DNA from: Conchocele bisecta | Taxonomy: Eukaryota > Mollusca > Bivalvia > Lucinida > Thyasiridae | Length of the DNA stretch: 64,000 nt | NCBI GenBank assembly: GCA_029237695.1 | Contig: CM055267.1 | Span: forward strand, 13,047,043 to 13,111,042 | Direction: 5' to 3' | Shown: piece by piece, positions 21,874 through 33,101 of the stretch | Layout: every line of letters starts with the position of its first letter | How positions within the stretch are numbered: the stretch's first letter is position 1 | Notes under the pieces: generated by a model | Database searches by the model: none | Told to the model about the DNA's origin: nothing | Seen by the model: the letters and a program-made list of their open reading frames with translations, nothing else | Position numbers and translations under genes: made by a program

Positions 21874-24818
21874 CAACTAGGCCAGATGGTTGTAGTAAGA
21901 TTATAGTAACATTGAACCAACAACAACTAGGCCAGATGGTTGTAGTAAGATTATAGTAACATTGAACCAACAACAACTAGGCCAGATGGTTGTAGTAGAT
22001 TATAGTAACATTGAACCAACAACAACTAGGCCAGATGGTTGTAGTAAGATTATAGTAACATTGAACCAACAACAACTAGGCCAGATGGTTGTAGTAAGAT
22101 TATAGTAACATTGAACCAACAACAACTAGGCCAGATGGATGTAGCAAGATTATAGTAACATTGAACCAACAACAACTAGGCCAGATGGTTGTAGTAAGAT
22201 TATAGTAACATTGAACCAACAACAAGCAGGCCAGACGGTAGTAGTAAGATTATAGTAACATTGAACCAACAACAACTAGGCCAGATGGTTGTAGTAAGAT
22301 TATAGTAACATTGAACCAACAACAAGCAGGCCAGACGGTAGTAGTAAGATTATAGTAACATTGAACCAACAGCAACTAGGTCAGTAAACGGTTTTGTAGT
22401 AAGATTATAGTAAATTGAACCAACACACTAGGCCATATAGCTTAGTAGATTATAGAAACATTGAACCAACAACAACAGGCCAGAATGGTTGTAGTAAGAT
22501 TATGTAACATTGAACCAACAACACTAGGCCATATGGTTGAAGTAAGATTATTTTTTTTTTTTTTTTTATTTTTTTTTTTTTAAAATAAGTAAATTGAACC
22601 AACAACAACCTAGGCCAGATGGTTGTAGTAAGATTATAGAACATTGAACCAACCAACCCTCGGCCAGAGGGTTGTAGTAAGATTAAGTACATTGAACCAA
22701 CAACAACTAGGCCAGATGGATGTCGCAAGATTATAGTAACATTGAACCAACAACAACTAGGCCAGATGGTTTGTTATTAAGATATAGTAACATTGAACCA
22801 ACAACAAGCAGCCAGAAACGGTAGTAGTAAGATTTATAGAAACATTGAACCAACAACAACACGGCCAGATGGGTTGTAGTAAGATTATAGTAACATTGAA
22901 CCCACAATAAGTAGTGCCATACGGTAGTAGTAAGATTATAGTAACGATTGACCACACAAGCAACTATGCCAGATGGTTGTAGTAAGATTATAGTAACATT
23001 GAACCAACAACAACAGGCCAGATGGTTGTAAGTAAGATTATAGTAACATTGAACCAACAACAACTAGGCCCAGATGGTTGTAGTAAGATTATAGAAAACA
23101 TTGAACAAAACAACTAGCCAGATGTTTAGTAAAGATTTATAGTAACATGAACCAACAAAACTAGGCCAAGATGTATGTAGCAAGATTAAAGTAACATTGA
23201 ACCAACCACAACTAGGCCAGATGGGTTTGTAGTAAGATTATAGTAAACATTGAACCAACAACAAGCAGGCCAGACGGAGTAGTAAGATATAGTAAACATT
23301 GAACCAACCAACAACTAAGGCCAGCTGGTTTTGTAGTAAGATTAATAGTAACATAGAACCAACAATAAGTAGCCAGACGGTAGTAGTAAGAATTATAGTA
23401 ACAATGAACCAACAGCAACTAGGCCAGATGGTTTAGTAAGATTAATAGTAACATTGAACCAACAACAACGAGCCAATGGTTGTCATAAGTTTATAGTAAC
23501 ATTGAACCAACAACAACTAGGCCAAGGTTTATAAGATATAGTAACATTGAACCTACAACAACTAGGGCCAGATGGTTGTAGTAAAGATTATTAGTTAACA
23601 TTGCTGAACCAACAAACAACTAGGGCCAGATGGGTTGTAGTAAGATTATAGTAACATTGAACCAACAACAACTAGGCCAGTGGTTGTAGTAAGATTTTAT
23701 GAGTTAACATTGAACAACAAAACAAGAAGCCAGGACGGTAGTAGTAAGATTATAGTAACTTTGAACCAAACAACAACCTTAGGACCCAGCATGGTTGTAG
23801 TAAGATTATTGTAAAACATTGAAACCTACAATATGTAGGCCAGACGGTTAGTAGTAAGATTATCGAGTAACATTGATCCGAACAGCAACTAGGCCTGTGG
23901 TTTTGTAGTACGATTATAGTAACCATTGAACCAACAACAACTAGGCCAGATGGTTTGTAGTAAGATGATAGTAACATTGAACCATAAACAAACAACTAGG
24001 CCGATGGTTGTAGTAGATTTATAGTAACATTGAAACCAACAAACAACTATGCCAGATGGTTGTAGTAAGAATTATAGTAACATTGAACCAACAACAACTA
24101 GGCCAGATGGATGTGAGCAAGATTTATAGTAAAATTGAACCAACAACAACTAGGCCATGATTGTTGTAGTAAGATTTTAGTAACATTGAACCAACAACAA
24201 GAGGCCAGACGGTAGTAGTAAGATTATAGTAACATTGAAAACAACAACAATAGGCCAGATGGTTGCGTAAGATTATGTACCATTGAACCAACAATAAGTA
24301 GGCCAGACGGTAGTAGTAAGATTATAGTAACTTTGAAAACCAACAGCAAAATAGGCAGGATGAGTTGTAGTAAGATTATGTAACATGAACCAACAACAAC
24401 TAGGCCAGATGTTGTAGTAAGATTATAGTAAATTGAACCAACAACAATGTCCAGATTGGTATGTGTAAGATTATAGTAACATTGAAACCAACAAAACTAG
24501 GCCAGATGGTTGTAGTAAGATTAATAGTAACTAGTGAACCAACAAAATAGGCCTGATGGATGTAGCAAAGATTATAAGTACATTGAACAACACACTAGGC
24601 AGATTGGTTGTAGTAAGATTATAGTAACATTGAACGAACAATAAGCAGGCCAGACGGTAGTAGTAAGATTATAGTAACATTGAACCAACAACAACTAGGC
24701 CAGATGGCTGTAGTAAGATTATAGTAACATTGAACCAACAGCAACTAGGCCAGAAGGTTGTAGTAAGATTATAGTAACATTGAACCAACAACAATTAACT
24801 AGGCCAGATGGTTGTAGT
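21874..24818. repeat. 50-bp minisatellite, right part
   Basis: About 59 further copies. 21874-22380 and 24640-24818 are clean, while 22380-24640 is full of one-base insertions and deletions, including a T-run near 22552-22580. Total with the left part is roughly 73 copies. Confidence 0.95.
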
Positions 24819-24972
24819 GTCAGTGTTGTATTAACCTTTCAACACATATTCTTTTGTTGTTTGATGGTTTTTTTTGTAATTTTCATAATTTCCCAATAAA
24901 AATAGGTTTTACAGCACATGAATAGGCAGCATATGAGAATCTCCAGATTTTAGATACAAAATCACATGGCTT

Positions 24973-25060
24973 GTGGGAGGGACTTACAGGAGGTAGGCGT
25001 GAATTTTCCTGTTTTCTGTAGAGGCTGACCAGCAATGCAAATATCATAATCTCCCATACA
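24973..25060 (-). pseudogene. diverged partial duplicate of the transmembrane exon
   Basis: On the minus strand the frame reads IMIFALLVSLYRKQENSR followed by a donor-like GTAAGTCCC. It parallels the real exon's SFIFAALLVGLYRKTHAH followed by GTAAGTCCC. There is no acceptor in a comparable place and the C-terminal part differs, so I call it a decayed exon duplicate; an alternative exon cannot be excluded. Confidence 0.6.
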
Positions 25061-25412
25061 TGGATATGTGGGCGGGACTTACGGGTCATCGAAGCAGTGT
25101 TTGACAATGTGGGTGTGAGTTTTCCTGTGGATATATGGGCGGGACTTACGGGTCATCGAAGTAGTGTTTGCCGATGTGGGTGTGAGTTTTCCTGTGGATA
25201 TATGGGCGGGACTTACGGGTCATCGAAGTAGTGTTTGCCAATGTGGGCGTTAGTTTTCCTGTGGATATGTGGGCGGGACTTACGGGTCATCGAAGTAGTG
25301 TTTGCCAATATGGGCGTGAGTTTTCCTGTGGATATGTGGGCGGGACTTACGGGTCATCGAACTCGCTTTTGCCGATGTGGGCGTGGGTTTTCCTGTAGAG
25401 GCCGACAAGCAG
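25061..25412. repeat. 67-bp minisatellite carrying the prominin exon end and splice donor
   Basis: Five units at exact 67-bp spacing (GTAAGT donors at 25082, 25149, 25216, 25283 and 25350). Each contains, on the minus strand, a version of the exon's last ~50 bases (AGGAAAACTCACGCCCA..., TTCGATGACCC) and GTAAGTCCCGCCC. The highest-coordinate unit is the functional exon end. Confidence 0.95.
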
Positions 25413-25478
25413 GGCGGCGAAGATGAAGCTGGGGATGTAGAAGAAGAGACACCAGCCGAGTCCGAACCACACCGCGTT
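25351..25478 (-). CDS. PROM1-like: prominin-like gene, fifth transmembrane helix exon
   Basis: This 128-nt exon encodes 42 residues plus two bases. It starts NAVWFGLGWCLFFYIP, continues with the hydrophobic SFIFAALLVGLY, then the cytoplasmic start RKTHAHIGKSEFDD. The W-F-G-(L/I)-G motif leading into a helix is a prominin signature, and joining to the preceding exon gives the continuous DPF-NAVWFGLG. The acceptor is TTCTGTAAC read in reverse (GTTACAG) and the donor is GTAAGTCCC. The last ~50 coding bases plus the donor are repeated downstream as a 67-bp array, and a diverged second copy lies at 24973-25060. Confidence 0.93.
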
Positions 25479-26685
25479 CTGTAACAAACCAGAACAGTGC
25501 TACAACTTCAACTCACTGGTTATATAACCCTTCTCAGCATGTACTTGGATATTAAGTAGTTTTATCCCGTCAACGCAGTGCCTATGTGCCGTGAAACACG
25601 GTGCCGTGAAACATATTTGATATCCTGTCAATACGACCTAATCACAATTCATACGCGGTTACAAAGAAATTTCCAAACCACAGTGTTGACCAGTGCCTGA
25701 TTGATCAGACTGGTGAAAATAGGAGTGTTCACAGTGTATATATATGTGCGGGTTAAATTTCGCAAATAAAAACGTCATCCCCGGAAAATAAAATTGTTAA
25801 AATTAAATTCATGCAATTTTCTGGATGTCAAAGCCATTTCCATTGCGACCCTCAAGTTCCAATTGTTGGCTCTCTTCCCCATTCCGTGCGTCATTCAGCC
25901 ACGACTGACGTCATAATTATAAGTACGTCAGTAAGTCTACTACGTCATTTAAAATAAAAATGGCTGCTCCCAGTGATTCCAGTCAGGTAAGGAAATAAAC
26001 AAATAAAATAGTTGTTTGTCGTGTTGATTATTATTCTGGACAGCTCGCAATCGTTGCGGAACCTGCTCCGAATGAAAATGGATGATTCTGGTGAATTTTC
26101 ACAGTATATTTCGTTGACAAGAAGCTGTAATTTCACATTGTCGGTGACAAAATATAAAGAATCAACAGAACATTCATCTGTTAAACCCGCCTGAAGTATA
26201 TACATAGTGTACTGGTAATTCTGGACGCATTGATTCCGCTGGTCACCATTCTAAATGGGATTAATTTGCAAAGCCGCCATCTTGTTGTTTTTTTTTTCCC
26301 ATCATCTATGAACGATGAAATGAATAGAAACAAAATCATTGTAACATGATAATATTATTCTGTAAACATTTAGATGAGTAAAGTACCTAAAGGCTAAAAC
26401 AAGCATTGATCAATTTACTGTCATGGCTGTTCATTAAGGGATTATGTATACATCCATAAAGTATCAAACTATGTTGTGAGTGCAAATGAGTGGTTGATGT
26501 AATTCGGTTCTAACTTATCTCGCGTTTGAAGCCTAAATTAACTAAATTAAGTTGATTTAAATGTTGTTTGACAATGTTGACGGGATAAATAGAATAGTAG
26601 GTTAGTGCCGTGAATGGGAAAAAATATCTGGCGCGGCACGGAAATCAGAATTTTTCAATGTAAAATTAGTTTCTGTGAGTACTTA

Positions 26686-26823
26686 CCTGTTATATGTTGC
26701 TATATAGCTTCTATTGCGGCTACCCATTCCGAATACAATTTATTGACCCGCACCTAGTCCGCACTTACACCTGTCCCATCCCATATCGACCGCGCATGCG
26801 CGCACGGGAGACTTCCTCTTTGC
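26686..26823. repeat. DIRS inverted terminal repeat, coding-3' side
   Basis: Inverse of 32964-33101, including ACCCGCACCTAGTCCGCAC and CGACCGCGCATGCGCGCACG. The outermost 41 bp (26645-26685) are unique to this end. Confidence 0.92.
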
Positions 26824-26871
26824 GATAGAACAAATCTCTCACCTTGCGGGGTGGGAGACGGGTGTTAAATA

Positions 26872-26957
26872 CATATAACAGGTAAGTACTCACAAAAACT
26901 AATTTTACATTGAAAAATTCTGATTTCTGTATCATACTTCCCTGTTATATGTTGCTA
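26872..26957. promoter_or_regulatory. DIRS internal complementary region
   Basis: 26872-26923 is the reverse complement of the element's low-coordinate terminus, and 26927-26957 that of its high-coordinate terminus, joined by TTT. This is exactly a complementary copy of the two ends fused across an AAA, the template thought to circularise DIRS cDNA before recombinase integration. Confidence 0.92.
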
Positions 26958-27824
26958 GAATTTGTCTCCAAGGCGGGAAGGTAAGGTGATACCGAAACCA
27001 GAAAAATAAATGAATTCGCTCTGTGAATAATTAACCTAGGATCAATAAATTGACTGACCAAACAACTTGTAGACTAGACCCGGGCACCGTCTGAGCAGCA
27101 CCCCCCCTTTTCCTGCTCCCAGAAGATAACTGAGCCGCCAGCTAAGTCTTCTGGTCTGCTTGAGTACTGTCCCCAGTCGCAGTTTCACACACACTGAATG
27201 TGACTAACTCATATCATGTTAGTGTCATGTCATACACACTGTTGTGCCTCACATCTAAGACTCACAGTATCTACACTGACCCTTGGCCATGTCCACAAGT
27301 CTCTTAAAGTTCTAACCCACATTACTTACAAATAGTAATGCTAACATAAAATACCCTATGCATATTGACAACCACATACTATCAATAATTACAATACATA
27401 GTATTCATGACCCTGGATGAATGATTATGTGTTTTCGAGTGTCATGATACCTAGCACCGTTAGCACCCCGGAGCACAGGGAACTCACCGTTACCCTCTCC
27501 GGACCTCACAATCATTGGTAACCACACACAACTGCACACATTATAGTAAAATATGTATCCAGACTGGCATAACCAGTCATGTGTAATCAAGAAAACAATC
27601 TACGAAAACTTTCCAGGAACAAAACTTGAACTAGCTGATAACTAGAACGTTTTGTACTGCCAATGTGAATATACCACCAATTTGTTATCCTGGACTAGAT
27701 CCAATGGCCCAGAATAACAACAGGCTCAAAAAGTGAGCCTTTTACACATGCTTTGCACCCGCGACAACCCTGCCAGCCGCCGCGACTAGGGGATCCAATG
27801 TGTAAATATCTGCGCTCTGCACCG

Positions 27825-28624
27825 TCAGTGTACGTATGTAAAACTGATAAAAGTGGAATGAGACTTCCCGGATGCCGCTTCCATTATCTTATCCAAGATC
27901 ACTCCATAGAGGAACTCCGAGGAGATAGATATTGCTCCGACCTCATGGGCATCGATTATAACCTTATGAGCCCTTAACCGAATTGGATCGATATGCTCTG
28001 TGTGTTGCGAGAGATATCCATCTGTAAACTGGCGCTTTGGATAGAACCTGATTACCCATGCATGGAATTATCCAAGCCAGATTCTGGTCGCCCATGTACA
28101 GGCCGCGTAATTCCCGCCGCCTTTTCGCCGAAGCGAAAACGAGGAGTAACCCATTATTGACTGATCAATCAAAAGAGGGAAGCTGTCACATGGACTCATA
28201 CTGATCTTTCGTTAAAGCCCATATAACCACTGTTAGATTCCCTTTAGGTTAACTATTCTAGTTACTGGTCTTTCTCTAGTGAAGAATGAAATCATCGCCT
28301 ATAACTGGGGTCTGAACCTATGATACATATCGGCACTGAAGTGAACTTGAAACAGCTGGCCAATGCCTACATGTATCCCTTCCTAGTCGACGCTGACGAT
28401 TTCTTTACATCAAACAATTACTTAGGAAATCGCCCATTTCGCCTACAGCTGGACTGACTGGATTAATTTGCCTGAACTTACAGCAATTAACACAGACCTC
28501 CCATTCACGTCTTAGCATGCAGTAGCAAAAGGACTTTGCCTGTGCAATGATTGCTGCAGCTAGCCGCGAAAATTTATCCTTTCTGATTCCCTTCCTGATA
28601 GCCTCCAGACGTGAAGAATCAGAA
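27825..28624 (-). pseudogene. DIRS tyrosine recombinase remnant
   Basis: 28402-28624 encodes a core-binding domain piece (SSRLEAIRKGIRK, REWEVCVNCCKFRQINPVSP, GEMGDFL). 27825-27976 encodes a catalytic-domain piece with AHEVGAISIS, LDKIMEAASGKSHSTFISF and a tyrosine-containing end. Histidine and terminal tyrosine positions suggest the YR fold. The intervening part is broken by stops. Confidence 0.75.
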
Positions 28625-28639
28625 CGAGCGTATTCGCAT

Positions 28640-29610
28640 GAAGTGTTCCCCCTGCATGCTGTGACAGTGAGTGAGTGAGTGAATAGGGTTTAACGTCCGC
28701 TTTTCTGACATGCTGTGACAGAAGCTTGGGAAACACTGGAATGCCCACCGGATGGTAAACTAGAGTTCCAGTATGCTGGAGAACCAACTTGTCATTGGCC
28801 AGCATGGTGCCACTAGTGTGACCCGTATACTGATTTCCATGAGACGGACATGCGCCCACCGCCTATACCCTCGAGTCCAGAACTGGAGACACATACATTG
28901 GGATCTGATTGTCCATCATGGTCGCAAACAGACCCAACCAGGGGTGGCTCTACCTGTTGATAACCGCGTTGGTCCCTCTCCTTGACAGTGACACCTCAGT
29001 AAGGACTTTTGAACCCCCCTCGACAGGTAGTCCACAGTACATTGGTAGACGACCTACACCGCATATCTGCCTCTGAATTCAATACCCCTAGCAGCTAAAA
29101 TAGCCCCCTGGCTGGTAGTTGAAGTGGATACACAGCTTTGAAGATCACTCTCAACATCATGTCTACTCTGTACATATTGGCACTGTCCAAGTGTACCCTG
29201 ACTATCCCCAGCATGGTAAGGAAACTCATACCTACGTAGCAGGTTAGTTCCGACATCTCTATGTTCGGCATGAGACCCAACTACGTGATAAGATCCCAGA
29301 ACACACGCAGCTTGAGTAGCAGTCTCTGGACTGATCGTGCAGGAGCCAGTCGTCCAAGTATTGAAGTATGCAATAACACACGGTCTGGACTCTGCCGAGA
29401 TTATCTCTATTAGTTTTGTGAACACCCCAGGAGCCGTGGCTATTCTGAAGGGTAGGACACAAAACTGCTATACCATGCCTTGCGACTGAAAGCTTAGAAA
29501 GTTTCTGGACGCATGGCATATCGGTATATGAAGATAACCTTCCTGTGGTTCGATGGAGACTGCCCAATCGTTGACTCTTAACAGTCCGACGTATCGATCG
29601 AGCCGTCTCT
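28640..29610 (-). pseudogene. DIRS reverse transcriptase / RNase H remnant
   Basis: Successive frames give NDWAVSIEPQEGYLHIPI, a TAPGVFTKLIE segment, the catalytic YLDDWLL (29341-29360), GLMPNIEMSEL, and near the end VAPCWPM-SWF, matching the RT and RNase H region of DIRS elements. YLDDW is the catalytic aspartate motif in the DIRS form. At least three frame changes and one in-frame stop inactivate it. A truncated SINE tail is inserted at 28666-28709. Confidence 0.8.
28666..28709 (-). mobile_element. 5'-truncated SINE-like tail with 13-bp duplication
   Basis: Only the last part of the retroposon seen at 4498-4999 (CGGACGTTAAACCCTATT plus CACT repeats) is present, bounded by the direct repeat CATGCTGTGACAG. 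Severe 5' truncation with a target duplication is characteristic of LINE-mediated insertion. Confidence 0.8.
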
Positions 29611-29800
29611 ATCTATAAATGATCTGTTTGTTGGTACAACAAACAGCCCGCTGTAGAAGCTCGGAGATTGCCAATCTCTGATGCGTGTAGCGCCACCTCT
29701 GGGAGCGCCACCCTATTGGGGCTGTATATGTGTTATGGGTTGCTTAAAGCTACCCGTTACCTCACTCGCTGGGTTAGGAGAAGGGGATGTTGAAGCTTGC

Positions 29801-30945
29801 TTATGTCCCCTTTCCAGCCCGAGTTGCGCTTCTATAAGCGAACCGCTTGGCTAAAGAGGCCACTGATAGTCTCGCTAACTGCTGACTCTGTCTTACTGCA
29901 GCGTCAGCAGCAGTCACCTGAGAACATCTGTTTCCAAACAGATTTGTGGCCTGAAGGGATGCTTCCCGAAGGAGATCCCTTCCCTGTATCGTAAGAATGG
30001 ACGCCGTAGCTAACGTGGCGTCGCTCTTTAACAGAACCATGTCTGCCGACATAGTCAGAGACGTAGCCATGATATGCCTCGTCGCTGACTGACTACTGAA
30101 ACAGCGACTCCAATGCTCTGTCGTCATTCACCTCAATGGTCGCTCTGGTCTTGCACAAAACAAGTCCGTGCCTTATGGAACTAAGCCTTGGATACTCCCA
30201 TCTCTGAGCATCCATTTCCAAGGCTGAATACTCTAGGAGCCAAGTTTATGTAAGCATAACCTAATACTTGAGCCCCTGATGTGCCAGAAAAGTATTGGCT
30301 TAAAAAATCCAACTTAGTTTTGGGGTCAAACCGTGTGCCAGATCAATTCCTCTAACAGAGCTGCTACAGTGTGGGGCTGAGGCAGTCTAGGCCTACCCTT
30401 GAAAGCAGTAACCTAGTCAGCTTCACACAGAGACTTAGCCCTCGGCACCTGAGCAGGTTAAACAGGACCACTATCCTGAGACAAATACTGGTATACCGAA
30501 GCTACTGCCTCCGGATAAGAAGGGACACTGTTCTCCACAGCTACACTAGCTGCTGAGACCAGTCCTGAGTCCTCTATCACTAGATGACTCCCAGTGTGCA
30601 TCCTGTCTTCCCCACCTGATGCCATCAGAGGATTTTAACATTCACCGTACCTCTGACAAGCCTGGTGCATTTTGTCTTATGAAATTCACCATCATCTAGC
30701 CGAATGTCTTAACCGATTGCGCCACGAAGCCCACATTATCATCTGATCGTGACCTTGATCTATGTCTGCTATGTCTATGACGACGTCTATGATCATACCT
30801 TAGACACGACCTAGAATGTCGTTTGTGTTTCATGGATATACAAGCCCGCGGCCTGGTAGACGAGCTACTGGAAGATGACCTAGACCTATACCTAGCTCTC
30901 TTCCTACTAGACCCGGATCTACCCGTCCTTATTGACGAGTCTGTG
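29801..30945 (-). pseudogene. DIRS gag-like remnant
   Basis: The distal frame (30737-30945) encodes an Arg/Ser-rich stretch with RYRSRSSSSSSS and HRHSRHRSRSRS. A further frame (29801-30127) contains LLKSDATLATASIL, LREASLQATNLFG and AAVRQSQQLARLS, the pattern I know from the C-terminal part of DIRS Gag proteins. Stops and frame changes separate the pieces, so no intact product is expected. Confidence 0.65.
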
Positions 30946-31202
30946 CGCCCCTGTCTGACGCCATCAGACTCACCTTAGGAATAATACAGTGTGTCGGTAG
31001 GCCAATGTCCTATACCGTTACCCTGTTGTATATCCATAACCTTGAACAGATATTCCGCTGAAAATGGCGCAGTCAAGACCAGCGTCACCGTTATCAGTGG
31101 CTATATTTGATACTTCTGTTGACCGGCGGAATACGCTTGCATTCCACCGAGGCGCGCCCAATTGGATTTGCGTGTACTATACCCACATCGCCTATCCCCT
31201 TG

Positions 31203-32165
31203 AATCTACCTGTTCCGTGTCCGGTGTTCTTGCTCAGTGATTAGCTAATAACCCAGAGCAGAACTAGTGTCCGGTGTCCGGCGTTCTTGCTCAGTGTTTA
31301 GCGTATAACCCAGAGCAGAACCGGTGTCCGGTGTTCGTGCTCGGCGTTTAGCGTATAAACCAGAGCAGAACTGGTGTCCGGTGTTCTTGCTCAGTGGTTA
31401 GCGTATAACACAGAGCAGAACTGGTGTCCGGTGTCTGGTGTTCTTGCTCAGTGGTTAGCGTATAACACAGAGCAGAACTGGTGTCTGGTGTCTGGTGTTC
31501 TTGCTCAGTGGTTAGCGTATAACACAGAGCAGAACTGGTGTCCGTTGTCTGGTGTTCTTGCTCAGTGGTTAGCGTATAACACAGAGCAGAACTGGTGTCC
31601 GGTGTCCGGTGTTCTTGCTCAGTGGTTAGCGTACACAGAGCAGAACTGGTGTCCGGTGTCCGGTGTTCTTGCTCAGTGGTTAGCGTATAACACAGAGCAG
31701 AACTGGTGTCCGGTGTCCGGTGTTCTTGCTCAGTGGTTAGCGTATAACACAGAGCAGAACTGGTGTCCGTCCGGTGTTCTTTGCTCAGTGGTTAGCTAAA
31801 ACACAGAGCAGAACTGGTGTCCGGTGTCCGGTGTTCTTGCTCAGTGGTTAGCGTATAACACAGAGCAGAACTGGTGTCCGGTGTCCGGTGTCCGGTGTTC
31901 TTGCTCAGTGGTTAGCGTATAACACAGAGCAGAACTGGTGTCCGGTGTCCGGTGTTCTTGCTCAGTGGTTAGCGTATAACACAGAGCAGAACTGGTGTCC
32001 GGTGTCTGGTGTTCTTGCTCAGTGGTTAGCGTATAACACAGAGCAGAACTGGTGTCCGGTGTCTGGTGTTCTTGCTCAGTGGTTAGCGTATAACCCAGAG
32101 CAGAACTGGTGGCCGGTGTCCGGTGTCCGGTGGCCGGTGTCCGGTGTCCGGTGGCTGGTGTCCGG
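31203..32165. repeat. 57-bp minisatellite in the DIRS leader
   Basis: About 16 copies of a unit with TTCTTGCTCAGTGGTTAGCG and ACACAGAGCAGAACTGG; a 6-bp GTGTCCG-type subunit varies in number. Because 57 is divisible by three and the unit lacks stops, it yields long meaningless open frames. Confidence 0.93.
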
Positions 32166-32680
32166 TGTCCTTACTCAGTGGGTAGCGGACCACCCAGAGC
32201 AGAACTAGCGACGTTGGATGTCTCGGTCATAAGAGATACCCTGCCACTATTCAGACTCGGACTTGGCGTAGACTCAGAAACAGTCTTTAGTTTCTGAATC
32301 TTGCCGAACACCGACTGGTGTCCGGTGTCCGGTGTCCGGTGGCCGGTGGCCGGTGTCCGGTGTCCGGTGTCCTTACTCAGTGGGTAGCGGACCACCCAGA
32401 GCAGAACTAGCGACGTTGGATGCCTCAGTCATAAGAGACATCCTGCCACTATTCGGACTCGGACTTGGCGTAGACTCAGAAACAGTCTTTAGTTTCTGAA
32501 TCTTGCCGAACACAGACTGGCGTCCGGTGTCCTTAATCAGTGGGTAGCGGACCACCCAGAGCAGAACTAGCGACGTTGGATGTCTCAGTCATAAGAGACA
32601 CCCTGCCACTATTCGGACTCGGACTTGGCTCAGATTCAGAAACAACTGTAGTTTCTGAATCTCACTTATTGATACTTACC
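32150..32680. repeat. about 3 copies of a ~150-190-bp unit in the DIRS leader
   Basis: The unit contains GGGTAGCGGACCACCCAGAG, GCCACTATTCGGACTCGGAC and AACAGTCTTTAGTTTCTGAA, and shares the GTGTCCG subrepeat with the neighbouring array. Confidence 0.85.
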
Positions 32681-32963
32681 CTGATAGTACCTAATGGTCA
32701 GGCCCCTCCAAAGAGGCCCCCAAGGCCTGAGACAAGCCCGGTTTCTCCTTAGAGCAACCGTTATGTCTCTAGCAACAACGGAAACAAATTATCTCATGAG
32801 AATCACAAGTTCCCGTTTTGTGACCACCACCAAATTTCCTGACCCGAACTGGGTTTAGGTTTCCCTTATTGCCTACTTACGGACAATAACCATGAATAGA
32901 GTGTATAAAACAGCCAAACGAAAATGAGCACCAAAAAGGATACTTTCACGTCAGCCGTCCGAA

Positions 32964-33101
32964 GCAAAGAGGAAGTCTCCCGTGCGCGCATGCGCGGTCG
33001 ATATGGGATGGGACAGGTGTAAGTGCGGACTAGGTGCGGGTCAATAAATTGTATTCGGAATGGGTAGCCCCAATAGAAGCTATATAGCAACATATAACAG
33101 G
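32964..33101. repeat. DIRS inverted terminal repeat, coding-5' side
   Basis: Inverse partner of 26686-26823. The outer GGAAGTATGATACAG (33101-33115) is unique to this end. Confidence 0.92.

Noticed and set aside
19583..24818. Regular repeats as a CRISPR array
   Set aside because: Units are head-to-tail with no variable spacers, no cas genes, and the context is an animal intron.
24883..25107. Minus-strand 74-codon open frame as a separate small gene
   Set aside because: Its recognisable part is a decayed duplicate of the prominin transmembrane exon and its start lies in the 67-bp array.
31374..32208. Long plus-strand open frames of a 19-residue repeat (SGVLAQWLAYNTEQNWCPV)
   Set aside because: They arise because the 57-bp minisatellite has no stop in one frame and 57 is a multiple of three. 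They run opposite to the DIRS genes and show no domain.
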